From contig NC_133898.1 of assembly GCF_964199755.1 (NCBI RefSeq), positions 109,563,847-109,627,846 on the forward strand: a stretch of DNA of 64,000 bases, written 5' to 3'. Positions 50,950-62,208 of the stretch are shown piece by piece (the first letter of the stretch is position 1; each line of letters starts with the position of its first letter). A program made the position numbers and the translations under genes. The notes under the pieces were generated by a model that searched no databases, was not told where the DNA came from, and worked only from the letters and a program-made list of their open reading frames with translations. This stretch comes from Larus michahellis. Its lineage: Eukaryota > Chordata > Aves > Charadriiformes > Laridae.

Positions 50950-53663
50950 TTTGGGGTCCCATTTTATTTGTCTCGTGAGTCTATTCCCATCTGCGTGGAC
51001 GTTACTTGCATCATCGCAGAATACGGCCAAGGGAGTAATAGCTATGTTTGTCCAAACTCAGTGAATCGTGCTGCCTCAGGAGCTGCAGCATCCTAGACTT
51101 AAAGCATCACCCATTACTTTCACAGTGGGAAGAATTCATTAGTTTTGACAAACGGCAAATACTTTGCTTTACTGGTATTTATGGGTTTAAACACTTTTTT
51201 TTTTTTTTTCTTAATTTATTGGCTGTTATGAAAGCTTGGGCAGCACAACATTCTTTCCCTGAAGATTTCGCCAGCTCCATGTAAACTGGAGGACCTGGAA
51301 TGCTTTTGCATACACGGGCCCCATAAGGAGGTGAGACCTGCACGTCCTGGGCTGTGCCAGAGTGAGAGCAGCCGCTGTTACCGGTAGATCGGCTACAGAA
51401 AGAAGCCTGTTGCCACCTTCTCATTCTTCTGCTCTGGTCTGCTGGCTTTGTTGCTGTCTAAATAGACTTAGCAGGGAACATTTAGGCAAAATGCTTCTTA
51501 TCAGAGATTGTGAACTAGCTGAAACAGAAAAATTTATTCATACAAGTGACATTCTTAGGGAAAAAAACCCCTATATCGTGATGCCTCTGCCTGTACCCAG
51601 GTGGGTCAGAGGCGCACATCTGGGCAGGTGAAAGGGAGGGGAGGGACCTGCATCTCCAGGCCCTGGGGAGACAAGGACCCTGCCCAGGTGAATTTGGAAT
51701 TCAGCCTGGCATCTGTCTCCATTTCCAAAACTTTTTGAAATGCTTGTTAGTGTATATGAATATCAGATGACAAAACCGTATGTCCTACTGTACAGTCTGA
51801 AAAGACCATGAATGCACGTGTTATTTAGCTGTTTCTTGCAGATCCAAACTGTTCTTCTTTTCCCTGAGTGCCTGCTCTTTTTTTTTTTTTCTTTCTGATG
51901 TGCAAGTAAATGAAACCAGTGCTATGAAGAAGAAAAACAGTTTCCTAAAAGGCTTAGTCACTGGTGATAGTTCGCAAAGGTGTGCATCGTTAGATGTCTG
52001 TCTCCCAAAAATTTCCTGTAGCATGAGGCTGCTTTGTGCCATACAAGACAGGGAACCTGACAGATAGGCAAGGAATCCAGTTTAGAAACTGAAAGGAGAG
52101 AGCTGCATTTCTTTTAAGTGCAACCAGCATAATAGCAGAAAAAAAAATGCTTCTTATAGTTACAAAGTAATAAAGACTATGAAAACAACCAGAAAATAGG
52201 GATATAAATAATAGAAAATAATATGAAATATATAATAGTAATCAAAGTATAAGGAGAAGATGATTTTTCATATGATATTTACCAACTCCTATCGCTGATA
52301 CTGAATAAAGAAATACTTGCTCTCTTTGGGAAGAAAATTTTCCTGTTCTGTGTCTAGTACTTAAAAAAAAAAAAAATGCAAGAAAGCTACTGTATTATTG
52401 TCAAGCCTGTAATAATCTGGTGAAAGCTTGGTGGCACTTAAATTTTTGTGCTCTTGAGACCCAAGTAACACACGTGAAATCTTAATAACACGGTTTGAGC
52501 TGTGAGCTTGCTATTGGGAAAGAAAAAGTGTTACTGTCTGCAGAGAAAAAACGCACAGCTGTATTTTGTAAGACTGGTTCATCTACTACTGAACATAATG
52601 ATGTGATATTTTGCTGTCTAGTTGCTCTAATCCTTTGTACTGAGAAGAGTAATTGAGCGGTTGAGTTTAAATAATTTTTCAGAGGATTGGCTAGTTTAAT
52701 TATTTGAGGTTGTATACTAAAACAGCTCAGACTTGATACAGAACCATTCCTTTAAAGTTAGCAATGTCTTCTGGCCCTTCTTCTCTTGTACCTCATTCCT
52801 TGAAGCCCACAAATGCTGTTTCCTTGAAGACCTTGTTTATCCAGCAGCCTTGCGATTCTCCACAAGCGGACACTGATAAATGCTGCTGGGATTGGAGGGA
52901 CGTTAAAATACTGTGGTGCAAGTGTTTGTGCTGGAGAAAGGAAGGGAGACTCGCATATCCAGAGTCCAAGTATTGTACTTGGTATATTATTATTTTTTTG
53001 CTGCTAAAGCTTTCTTATGTGCAAGATAATTAATATTAATTATTCTTTGCTTTGTTTTATTTTTATACTTGTGCCCTGTTAGCTTTTATTTTGGTCACAT
53101 ATGCAAAGACCTCCTCTCTGATGACATAAAGACCTAATCTTTGCTGGTTCGCTCATGACAGGTACCTGCTTTCAGGCAGACTTGCCTGCGGTTTATTGCC
53201 TGTAAACAGTTTATCTTTTGAACATTTGGACAGAAACTTGGCAAGCAACATTTGACAGGACAAACAAAGGAAAACAAGCATCATTTCCCATTAGGAAGTA
53301 AACTATTGTTTGATAGGATGGAGCACAAGATTCTCAGAAGTCATACGACAGATACAGTAACGCTGCACATAGGGTTATTTTGAAAATTAAGAGAATTAAT
53401 GAAATATATACTTGCTTTTTTTGTTTGTTTGTTTTATAAAATCACGCGTCTCCTGAAGCGCGTTCACCTGTCTGCGTAGCGTGGCTGTTGTGCAGCTGCC
53501 GGCCAGAGAGCATGTGCGTGGTGAGCCAAGCCGTTGTGGCCAAGGTGGATGGGATGCCAGCAGCTCCAGCCGTGGTGGAGGATCCGAGCTCCTGAGCTGC
53601 GCGGTGAGAACTGTCTGCACTGCGGACGGGAGGAAGGCCTTCAAGACAAGGGAAGGAGCAGAT
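50950..53663. other. Intergenic region downstream of TDRP
   Basis: No gene recognised. T runs occur near 51,197 and 51,877, an A run near 52,363, and an AT-rich stretch at 52,195-52,250 (aatagaaaataatatg). A GC-richer patch at about 53.45-53.66 kb sits directly before the CR1 copy and may be unrelated host sequence or another repeat. Confidence 0.6.
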
Positions 53664-54206
53664 CTACTCTGCTCTGGTGAGACCCCACCTGGAGTATTGC
53701 ATCCAGCTCTGGAGTCCTCAGCACAAGAAGGACATGGACCTGTTGGAATGGGTCCACCAGAGGGCCATGAAGATGATCAAAGGGCTGGAGCACCTCTCCT
53801 GTGAGGACAGGCTGAGAGAGTTGGGGCTGTTCACCCTGGAGAAGAGAAGGCTCCGGGGAGACCTTATAGCCCTTTCCAGTACCTAAAGGGGGCCTACAGG
53901 AAAGCTGGGGAGGGACTCTTTAGCAGGGAGTGGAGCGATAGGACAAGGGGGAATGGTTTCAAACTGAAGGAGGGGAGGTTTAGATTGGATATTAGGAAGA
54001 AATTCTTTACTGTGAGGGTGGTGAGACACTGGAACAGGTTTCCCAGGGAAGCTGTGGATGCCCCATCCCTGGAAGTGTTCAAGGCCAGGCTGGATGGGGC
54101 TTTGAGCAGCCTGGTCTAGTGGGAGGTGTCCCTGCCCCTGGCAGGGGGGTTGGAACTAGGTGTTCTTTAAGGTCCCTTCCAACCCAAACCACTCTGTGAT
54201 TCTATG
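53664..54206 (+). mobile_element. CR1 LINE 3' fragment
   Basis: Starts at ctactctgctctggtgagacc in ORF2 and keeps coding remnants [21 protein letters not shown] and [17 protein letters not shown] before a frame break. It continues through the 3' UTR to tctgtgattctatg. About 540 bp. It is close in sequence to the copy at 44.4 kb, suggesting the same subfamily. Confidence 0.95.
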
Positions 54207-55330
54207 TTCTAGCATTGAGGAATGAAGCACAGTAAAAAGAGAAGTAAGAAGTCCAGAATATCTGAGACTGTTCCTAGGGGTCTTAGTATTGATTTTTATT
54301 ATAGGCCAGGGGTTTAGTGTTAGAGAATCAGAACTAACACACACTCGTCCTTTTTCGTAGTGTTTTTTTCTCAGTTACCCGAGTCAAGAATGGGATTTTT
54401 GGCTGTGATGAGCAATTGGAAAGAATATCCCCTGTGCACAGGTACAAAATATAGGTTTTGGATGCCTTTAAGACTGGTGGTGTGTAACTCACGGCAAGCA
54501 CTTCTCCAGATCTATTCCATACTACTATGCCTAAGGTAAGTGCGGGTAGTAGAAGCTTGAAACGTAGGCTCAGAAGGTGGCATGTGGTCGGCTTGCAGCA
54601 AGAACGCAAGTGGTGGTGGGATGAAAGTATTGAACTTTTGGTTGAACTAAACAGCTGCCTCCAGTATCCTGCTTCATCAGATGCTGCACTTTCAGCCTCT
54701 TCCCCCTCTCTGCTCTCCTACCAGATTCTCTGAGATGTCTAAGAGTGAGAGCTTTTTCCACCCTTCCCTCTTCCCTGAGATCCCTGGTTTCAGGTGCTAC
54801 TTGCAGCCGCTTTCTTCATCTCAGGACTTTCTTCTATCCTCACATTCCCTCATACCCACGTATTGATCATGTGAGCTGGCTTTCCATTTATTCTTCTGGT
54901 TCCCATTTTCCTCTCAGGTATGACCTAAGCTTTCTAATCCTCCAAGGAAGGCACAGGCCAAATTTGCGTCCTCTTGTTTTAATTCTCAACTCTTCATCAT
55001 CAGTAAGTGTGGGCTGCTCTCTGATTTGATCTGGTTTTATTTTTATTACTGACAAAGTGAACTACCTAACAGTTCATTCCTCATTAATTTAAGTTCTGTT
55101 GTCACAGCCTTTTATGCTATTGGTGAGACTTGTTCTCAGCATTCGTCATTGACTTCTGCTTTTTTGGCATCTCAGATGATTTTGATGATTCTCCATTAGT
55201 GTCAGGATATTTTTTCCCTCTTAGTGGATTAATTACATGCTAGAAGTTGATTTTTTTGTTGTTGTTTTATTGCCTCTAAGCCTGTGAATCTGTTAATATA
55301 TAAAGCATTATTTGGAACTTGCCCGTTCTA
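54207..55330. other. Intergenic, partly pyrimidine-rich
   Basis: 54.66-55.05 kb is plus-strand C/T-rich (ctcttccccctctctgctctcc). No exon or named element recognised. Confidence 0.55.
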
Positions 55331-55918
55331 TAGAACCATGGAATCGTGGTTGGAAGGGACCTTTGAGATCAAGTCCAACCGTTAACCTATCACTGCCAAG
55401 TCCACCACTAAACCATGTCCCTCAGCACCATGTCTACATGTCTTTTAAATACCTCCCGGGATGGTGCCTCAACCACTTCCCTGGGCAGCTTCTTCCAATG
55501 CTTAATAACCTTTTCAGTGTAAAATTTTTCCTACTATCTAGTCTAAACCCGCCCTGGTGCAACTTGAGGCTGTTTCCTCTTGTCCTATCGCCTGTTACTT
55601 GGGAGCAGAGACCGACCCCCACCTCACTACACCCTCCTTTCAGGTAGTTGTAGAGAGCGATAAGGTCTCCCCTCAGCCTCCTCTTCTCCAGGCTGAACAC
55701 AGCTGCCTCAGCCGCTCCCCATAAGACTTGTTCTCCAGACCCCTCACCAGCTTCATTGCCCTTCTCTGGACTCGCTCCAGCACCTCAATGTCTTTTTTGT
55801 GGTGAGGGGCCCAAAACGGGACACAGCACTCGAGGCGGGGCCTCACCAGTGCCAAGTACAGGGGGACGATCACTTCCCCAGTCCTGCTCACCACACTACT
55901 GCTGATACAGGCCAGGTT
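55331..55918 (-). mobile_element. CR1 LINE 3' fragment, antisense
   Basis: Read on the minus strand: [36 protein letters not shown], then after a frame break [19 protein letters not shown] and [18 protein letters not shown], followed by a long 3' UTR with ggttaacggttggacttgat and the terminus ccatggttcta. The 3' tail differs from the 36-54 kb copies and resembles the family of the 10.7 kb copy. About 590 bp, 5'-truncated, with frameshifts. Confidence 0.94.
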
Positions 55919-56547
55919 GTGGGTGAGACCGTAGTTCTAGTGCTCTGTGCCTGGCCCACGGCCACACTGTTTCAAGCAATCAATCAGAAGCTGTGCAAAG
56001 GGTCATTGCAGACTTACTGGTGGGGCCAGATCCTCAAAACACGTGTGCGTGAGCCTCCTTGGCAGAAGTGTGAGGTGGGTGGCCTGGTATGAGTGGCTAC
56101 GACGCGAGTACCTGCAGTGGGCTGAAGGCCTCACACGGCCTTAGTCGGGGCAGGGACTTGTTCATGGCTCTGTTGGGAGTGCACCAGCGGCTGGTGTCTT
56201 GGGTTGGAGTGCTCTCCGCCTCCCTTAAAGTTGTTGTGTTTGATGTAAGGAGGGTAACTAGGCAGTGGAGCAACACCGTCCTGGTTTGTGGTGGTCCCAC
56301 TTTTGCCCAGCAACTGTTTAAACGTGGTTCTGCTTCAGCGTCAGAGGAGGGGAGGGGCCGCAGGTGAAGGCTCATGATCCGGCCACGCACTGCGCAGCCC
56401 AGTAATGAGAAATAGCGGAGTTACAGGCTGGGACACACTGCTGCAGGACCAGATCTAGGTTTCACGACTTAGGAAAATACTGCCAAAGCACTGGTTTGAT
56501 AAATAGCCAAGTTCTAAAGGGTTCAATGGGGTTGAGTTTTCAATGGG
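55919..56547. other. Intergenic GC-richer stretch
   Basis: About 630 bp with higher GC and several CpG, lying between two CR1 copies of opposite orientation. Overlapping frames of up to 97 codons exist on both strands, but none is recognised. It could be an unidentified repeat (for example LTR-derived). Nothing firm can be said. Confidence 0.4.
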
Positions 56548-56838
56548 GCCAGGCTCTTTTCAGTGGTGCCCAGGGACAGGACAAGAGGTAATGGGCACAA
56601 ACTTGAGCATAGGAAGTTCCACCTAAACATGAGGAGGAACTTCTTTACCCTGAGGGTGGCAGAGCACTGGAACAGGCTGCCCAGAGAGGTGGTGGAGTCT
56701 CCGTCTCTGGAGACATTCAAAACCTGCCTGGACGCGTTCCTGTGCAACCTGCTCTAGGTGACCCTGCTCTGGCAGGGGGGTTGGACTAGATGATCTCCAG
56801 AGGTCCCTTCCAACCCCTACCATTCTTTGATTCTGTGG
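56548..56838 (+). mobile_element. CR1 LINE 3' fragment
   Basis: Begins ggccaggctcttttcagtgg, with [19 protein letters not shown] and [19 protein letters not shown] in frame, then a 3' end of the type gatgatctccagaggtccc and ttctgtgggt. About 290 bp. Relatively well preserved coding remnant of 64 codons. Same 3' subfamily as the diverged copy at 39.6 kb. Confidence 0.94.
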
Positions 56839-58238
56839 GTTAAGAAGGGGACTACAGGTTTACAGCTTTAAAAGTCTCCAGTAGGAAGAAGTCTAAAAAT
56901 AACTGCTGTGTCTGAGAGAATAGTGGGGACCGAGCCATGGGGCAGAGGTGCTCCGAGCACACAGAACTTCGTTCTGTAGTCTAAGCATTGTGTGGGAATG
57001 ACAACTGACTTCAGCAAATGAACTGTTCTTCCATTATTATTTTGTTATAAATACTATAGAAAAACAGAGCGTTCAAATGGAAAGAGTGTATAAAAAAAAA
57101 TAAGTACATTTAGAATTAAGTGGCGGCTGTTTGTGTATGCCTTGAAAATTGTTAGAAAGGCTTTCAGCTGAAGGCGCAATGACTAACTACTCATGAAGTG
57201 CAACAAATATAAAGCTGAACGTGTTTTATTTGTAATGATGGAAGAACGTACACATAAATCTGTGGGAAATAAGCATTACCAGCATGTCTGAAAGGCAGTG
57301 GCACGGGTCTGGGCGTTGCACAGAGACCAGCCCAAGGGAATGGAAAGAAAAGAAACCCAGTTTCAGTGGCCCCCTCACCTCAGCCAACTTCTGAATCCAC
57401 TTACCTGTCACATCCTTGGGTACAGACTTTCTAAGTGTTAAAGGTAACCTTCATCCCCCTGAACCTTGCAGGAGCTGGGAATTATGTTCCAGCGTGTTTT
57501 AAGGGGTTGAACCTCAGCCTTGCAGCTGAAAGTGTAGAAAGGGGGCAAAGGAACAGCATAATTAGCTAATACTTCGATATTCTGAACTAGTTCCAAACAC
57601 TTGGATAGCGTTTGCTTTATCTGATGGGGGACTCTGTAGTGCCCTCTCCCAGCGCCACGTGCCGGGGTACGTACGCTTGGCCGAGGGCTGCCACGCGGGG
57701 AGGCAGCTGCTGCCCGCCTTTGGCCGTGCCGCTTCGACTCTGTGTCTTAGGCGAGTGCCTGAACGTCTAGCCCCGTGATTAAATATGGACTGAGGGCTAG
57801 AGAGAATTAATTATTCTATGCAAGTGGAGTAGGTTAGCTGAAAAGACTGAGGAAGAATGGTTCCATGAAAATTATCCCTAGGAATACGAATTTCTGATTT
57901 TGGTCAGATCAGCAGCTTGCACTGACTGGCTGCCCCTGCAACTGCATCGGTGCTGGCCGCGGCACAGGGGCGAGGAGGGTGAATGTGACACGGGATGCAA
58001 CACAATCTCAAATGTAGCTTTTGGGACGGGGAGTCCCCAGAATTCATGCTCTAACTCTGAAGGGTTAGGGTGAAAGGGGACCTCTCATGGACTTTGGAAG
58101 AGGTGCGCTCTCCTCAGCTTTTTAAAGTAAGAGAGCGAGTGACAGGCTCCCAGAAGAAGATTCCTGTGTTTGACCTTGCTGGAGATGAGTCTTGTTTGCT
58201 CACTCTCTCTCTAGTCAAAAGTTAAGCACGTGACACCA
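56839..58238. other. Intergenic DNA
   Basis: No gene recognised. A GC-rich patch at about 57.64-57.78 kb (several CpG) is isolated. The minus-strand 61-codon frame at 57.23-57.41 kb contains an internal GTAAGT donor-like site but no recognisable protein. Confidence 0.5.
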
Positions 58239-58570
58239 TGTCCTGGTTTGAGGTAGAACAGACCCAATTTTCTGTTGAGTAATTTTACTTTTTAGCTAAG
58301 CCTCTTCTAACCATGACACAGCGTTTCCGGTTTGCTGCCTGACTTCATGCCCTGTTTCTCTCCAGCCATGGCAGAGTGACTCCTTAGGCACCTTCCCCAT
58401 GGCTTCTGTAAGAAGCTATGAAGTACTTCGTTGGTTAAATTTGGGTTACGGGACTTCTAAGTACCAAATGCTAAAGTATCTATGACCAATTTGGTAGAGT
58501 TTGAAGGGTTTTGATGAAATCAGCTTCTGGTGCAGTTCTCTGATTTGAAGTGATGAGGCTTAAGGAGTTA
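58239..58570 (+). mobile_element. Probable avian ERV LTR fragment
   Basis: Starts TGTCCTGGTTTGAGGTAGAA, the TG-starting 'tgtcctggttt' beginning I associate with avian ERVL/ERVK-type solo LTRs, and continues with cagacccaattttctgttgag and ctaagcctcttctaacc. I cannot fix its right end or see a partner LTR, an internal region or a target-site duplication. The right boundary given is approximate. Assignment is from memory. Confidence 0.45.
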
Positions 58571-60141
58571 GGTACACTCTGTCTTGTTCTCTTTCTATAT
58601 GTGCATATATATGCCAAAACTTAAGAGGTTGAGAGCAACAGCAAAAATGCAAAATTAATACATTTTTCCTCTTACTCATTGCCTTCTTTCTTTACAAGTG
58701 TGTGAATTTAATGATTATTGGCTCAAAAATACACTCATATATAAGAGTTTAGCTAATACAATTCTTTGTTGGCCAGTGCTGGAGCTGTAAATATGGTAAT
58801 TTGTGCACCAGGCAAATCCCAAATGTTCTGCTGCTGTTCTCTGTTCCCCTCTCGCTTTTCTTCTGGCCTGCATTGCTTCTGCCTTCTACACCACAAAATG
58901 CCACTAGTCTTTCAGTCCTATGCCTATTGGGTATCTTTTTGTTTAAGTTAGATTTTTTTCCCTCACATTTCAGTTGCTTCCTTCTCCAAAAGCCAGTTTA
59001 TGCATTTCCCAGGGCCAGGGAGCAGGGGAAAGAGAAAGAGCAGGTTCTGCTCCTCTGCTTTTTCCAGATAAGAACCTCAATCCTCTCTGATGTCCGAATA
59101 GAAGGGCTCAGTCCATGCTCTCTGAACAGGTCCCTGTCTACCGTCGTTAGTGTCTTTTCCCAGAAGCAGGAGAACAGAACTGTTGGGAGAGACTGTAATC
59201 CAACAGGTCTGGAGTCTCTCAGGGACAGGTTTTGGAGTTAATGATGGAAGTTGGGTAGGTGGATAGAAGATCCTATTTTTCAAAATTGTAATTTCAGGCT
59301 CCTTGTGGACTGTGGCAGAGAATGCCTTGAGTGCCTTTGAATCACTGTTGTTTTTCAGGACTAGAGTACAATAAAACCCAAATCACCTGAGACTGTAAAG
59401 CAATGGCGTAGGGGCCACAGTTAGAACGTGGTTTCCTATCATTGCCACTGAAAAAATCTATATGTACAGATCCAGGTCTTGGATGAAAGCTGTGGAGCAA
59501 AAGAACCCTGTAGAGCTTTGATACACCTTTCAAGGCATGCTTTCCCCTGCAGGCGAGAGCAGCTGCCTGCCTTCGCACAGGCCAGGCAGCACGCAGGAGG
59601 CCAAGGACAGGAGGTTTGCTTTAAGGCATGACCCTTCTCATGGGTTACAGAACTTCAGGTTACATGCTGTAACCTGGTGTAAAGGGCAATAAGATTAATT
59701 CAGATTGTCAAAATAGGTTCTTTATTACAGGCAAGGTATTTATTAACATGATCATTATCATGAAGGTGAAATCCTCTCCCCTTTCCATCTCATGAAGAGA
59801 TTAAAAAAAAAAGACAACACAAATCCTATTGCTCAAAATCAAAACCCTACTGATCAAAACCACTGCCTTAGCTTTTTGCTTAAGTGACACAATTAAAATC
59901 TATCTTCTTATGCATTGATGACTTCACACCCTGTAGTCACTTTTAATCAAGCTCTGTTACTTGCCTAATCTAAGACATATATTCATTAAATATTTAACTA
60001 GCTTGTGGAAGTACTCCCAAAGTGCAGTTTTGCTGAGTGTTAAAGGCTTATAACACTACTCATGACAGTGTGATTCTGCACTCAAAGTCTTTAAGATTAA
60101 AAAAAAAAAAAGTATTCTAATAGCCCTGCACTGAAATGCTC
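58571..60141. other. Intergenic DNA between LTR-like and CR1 fragments
   Basis: AT-rich. A 146-codon plus-strand frame (58,801-59,241) with hydrophobic Leu/Phe-rich N-terminal half is present but not recognised and probably chance. An A run lies at about 59,802. No exon supported. Confidence 0.5.
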
Positions 60142-60520
60142 CTCAATACAAGAGAGACATGGATGTGCTGGAGGGAGTCCAGTGAAGGGCCGTGGGGATA
60201 ATGAAGGGATGGGAACATCTCTCCTGGGAGGAAAGGCTGTTCAGCCGAGGGAAGAGAAGGCTCAGGGGGATCTCCTCCATGTATACCTGAAGGGAGGGTG
60301 GAACTGGCCTCTACAGGAACAGCCAGAGGACATAGGCACAAAGCAGAACACAGGAGGTGGCATCCAAACATCAGGAAACACTTTTTGCTACTGGGAGGCT
60401 GACCAGGCACTGGCACAGGTCGCAGAGAGAGGCTTTGAATATCTCCAAGGACAGAGACTTCACAAGCTGGCTGGTTCCTTGGCAAATCCATTGGCTACAG
60501 CAGTGCTTGGGGCTAGGAAA
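60142..60520 (+). mobile_element. Old, heavily diverged CR1 LINE fragment
   Basis: The recognisable order of CR1 landmarks is tacaagagagacatggatgtg, gtccagtgaagggccg, gaagagaaggctcaggggga, ctgaagggagggtgg and a decayed ctggcacaggt-cagagagaggc. Deletions and substitutions make it the oldest avian-type CR1 here. It lies just beyond the likely FBXO25 3' end and is convergent with that gene. Confidence 0.8.
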
Positions 60521-60939
60521 GTGAGGCTTGCAGCAATGTTCTGAATGAACAGGAATAAGAATGGATGTCATTGGCTATGGTAATAATCAGGTGTGGAGCC
60601 AGAGCAGATACCTTATTTGAAAGAAAGTAGCCGCCCACAAAACCCTGTATTGAAAAAAATACACCTATCAGCAAATTCCATGGATAAGGTTAATATAGCA
60701 CTGAAATTAAAGTTAAAGCAAATATAAAGCTAGCTCCTGAGGAAATAAAATGTTCTCTTCTTCTTGTATTAAGAGTCCAGTTATCCTGTTTAAAAAAGTG
60801 CTAACACAACCAATTACTGAAAAGCAACATCACTTGGACTCCCTGTATGCTTCTCATTCCATTACCAATTACTACAGAGAACAGGCAATAGAAAGATCTT
60901 ATAAAATTCAAATGGATTCGTCTCTATGCACAAGAAGCT

Positions 60940-62118
60940 TCTAGGAGTAATAGATAAAAACATGATTTATTACACTGTACAAAACTAGATTCAGAACAAG
61001 CAAGGGCAGAATATAGTACATGATTTATTTTTCTGTACATTACATATTTGTTAATTTCATTGACAAACCCAAAACTTCCCTAATTTTTCCTTTACCTGCC
61101 TAAGCCAAGCAATTAATTTTGTTCTACAGGATAGAAGAAAATAGTTTCTTGGAGAATTTATCATCCCATTAACTGGGCAGAAGGTGCTTCAGCTCTGACT
61201 GACTTTCAGCATTTCCCATAGCTTGTAAAGACTTGGCAGGTTAGAACCTCAGTTGGTAGTATAGTGTCCTGCCACTGTACCAGTCTAGAAACAAGCAACT
61301 CCATTCCCATTAAAATTTCAATAATGTCTTCTTCTTAGAAGATGAATTAATGGAGTTGCATTTGTAGACATACCAAACAGTATAAACAAAGGCTGTAGCT
61401 ACCATCAAAAAAAAAAAATTTACTTTCCAGTAGCCCCAGATCTGTCTCTTGAGTTAAGCAGGATGTGCTGAGATAGGTTATATGTTTAATAAAGTTCTTA
61501 AGAAAAATAAATATTTTTGCATAATGTATGTACAAAGATTGGTTGATTTCCTTCACTCATAGGTTCAACAACAGATACAACCACAGCTATGTTTTATTCA
61601 CTAGCTCACCACGATTAATGCCACCTCGGTAACTGATGTATTAAGAGTCCAAGAGAATATTGGCCTATTCTTTATAATAGTGCAAATTACATGGAGGTGT
61701 TTTGAAAACAGTGGCTTAAGCAAAGAAGGATTAACAGAGAACCCCTCCTCTGGTCCCTATAAGAGTAGTTTAACTCCTCTGTGAAATCTTCAAAACCCCC
61801 CCCACATAATTTTAGCCAACTATTAAGGCGTCAAAAGATTGTATTTAAAGTTGAGATTAAAATGATTTTTCTTGGACTTGAAAAGAAGTCCACTGAAGAT
61901 TTCCTGAAATTTTCTTAGTATATCTCCTTCTCCTCAGCTCTTTTCTGCACAAAGCCAGTACGCCAAATAAGCCTGTCTGATAATCTCCCCCATACCTGTT
62001 TTTTTATAAACTACAACAAGACATTACACTTAAATATATTGCACAAAAAGCATAACGTATCCTGCCTGACTCTTCACAAAAATGGCCACAAAACACAGGA
62101 GAACAGCTATTGAACATC
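60940..62118 (-). other. Probable FBXO25 3' UTR
   Basis: AT-rich sequence downstream of the FBXO25 stop on the minus strand. Minus-strand AATAAA signals lie at 61,593-61,598, 61,024-61,029 and 60,966-60,971. The last two are in a short direct duplication (acatgattta then t/a-rich, then ctgtac). Which one is used is unknown, so the left boundary is approximate. No further coding sequence is present in it. Confidence 0.5.
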
Positions 62119-62208
62119 TCAAAATTTGAAGAGATCAATGAAATGCTGAGGAGATACTGGCATGAGACAGGTGTTTGGATCACTGGCTGTGCAGGGGTGT
62201 CCTGTATC
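62119..62208 (-). CDS. FBXO25: FBXO25 last coding exon (C-terminal 29 residues)
   Basis: A 90-bp terminal coding exon on the minus strand. It follows a strong acceptor (long T tract, cctccctcattttgcag), opens in phase 0 with DTGHPCTASDP and ends PVSPQHFIDLFKF followed by TGA. This is nearly identical to the end of human FBXO25 as I remember it (SGHPCTAADP and the same PVSPQHFIDLFKF), and it is also shared in type with FBXO32/atrogin-1. FBXO25 is an F-box substrate receptor of an SCF (SKP1-CUL1) E3 ubiquitin ligase, nuclear in mammals. The F-box itself is encoded by upstream exons outside the window. Orientation and position, tail to tail with TDRP, match mammalian gene order. Confidence 0.95.
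   Translation of the reverse strand, partial: DTGHPCTASDPNTCLMPVSPQHFIDLFKF

Noticed and set aside
58801-59241. 146-codon ORF next to the LTR-like fragment, considered as a retroviral remnant
   Set aside because: Leu/Phe-rich without any gag, pol or env motif that I recognise; likely chance in a pyrimidine-rich stretch.
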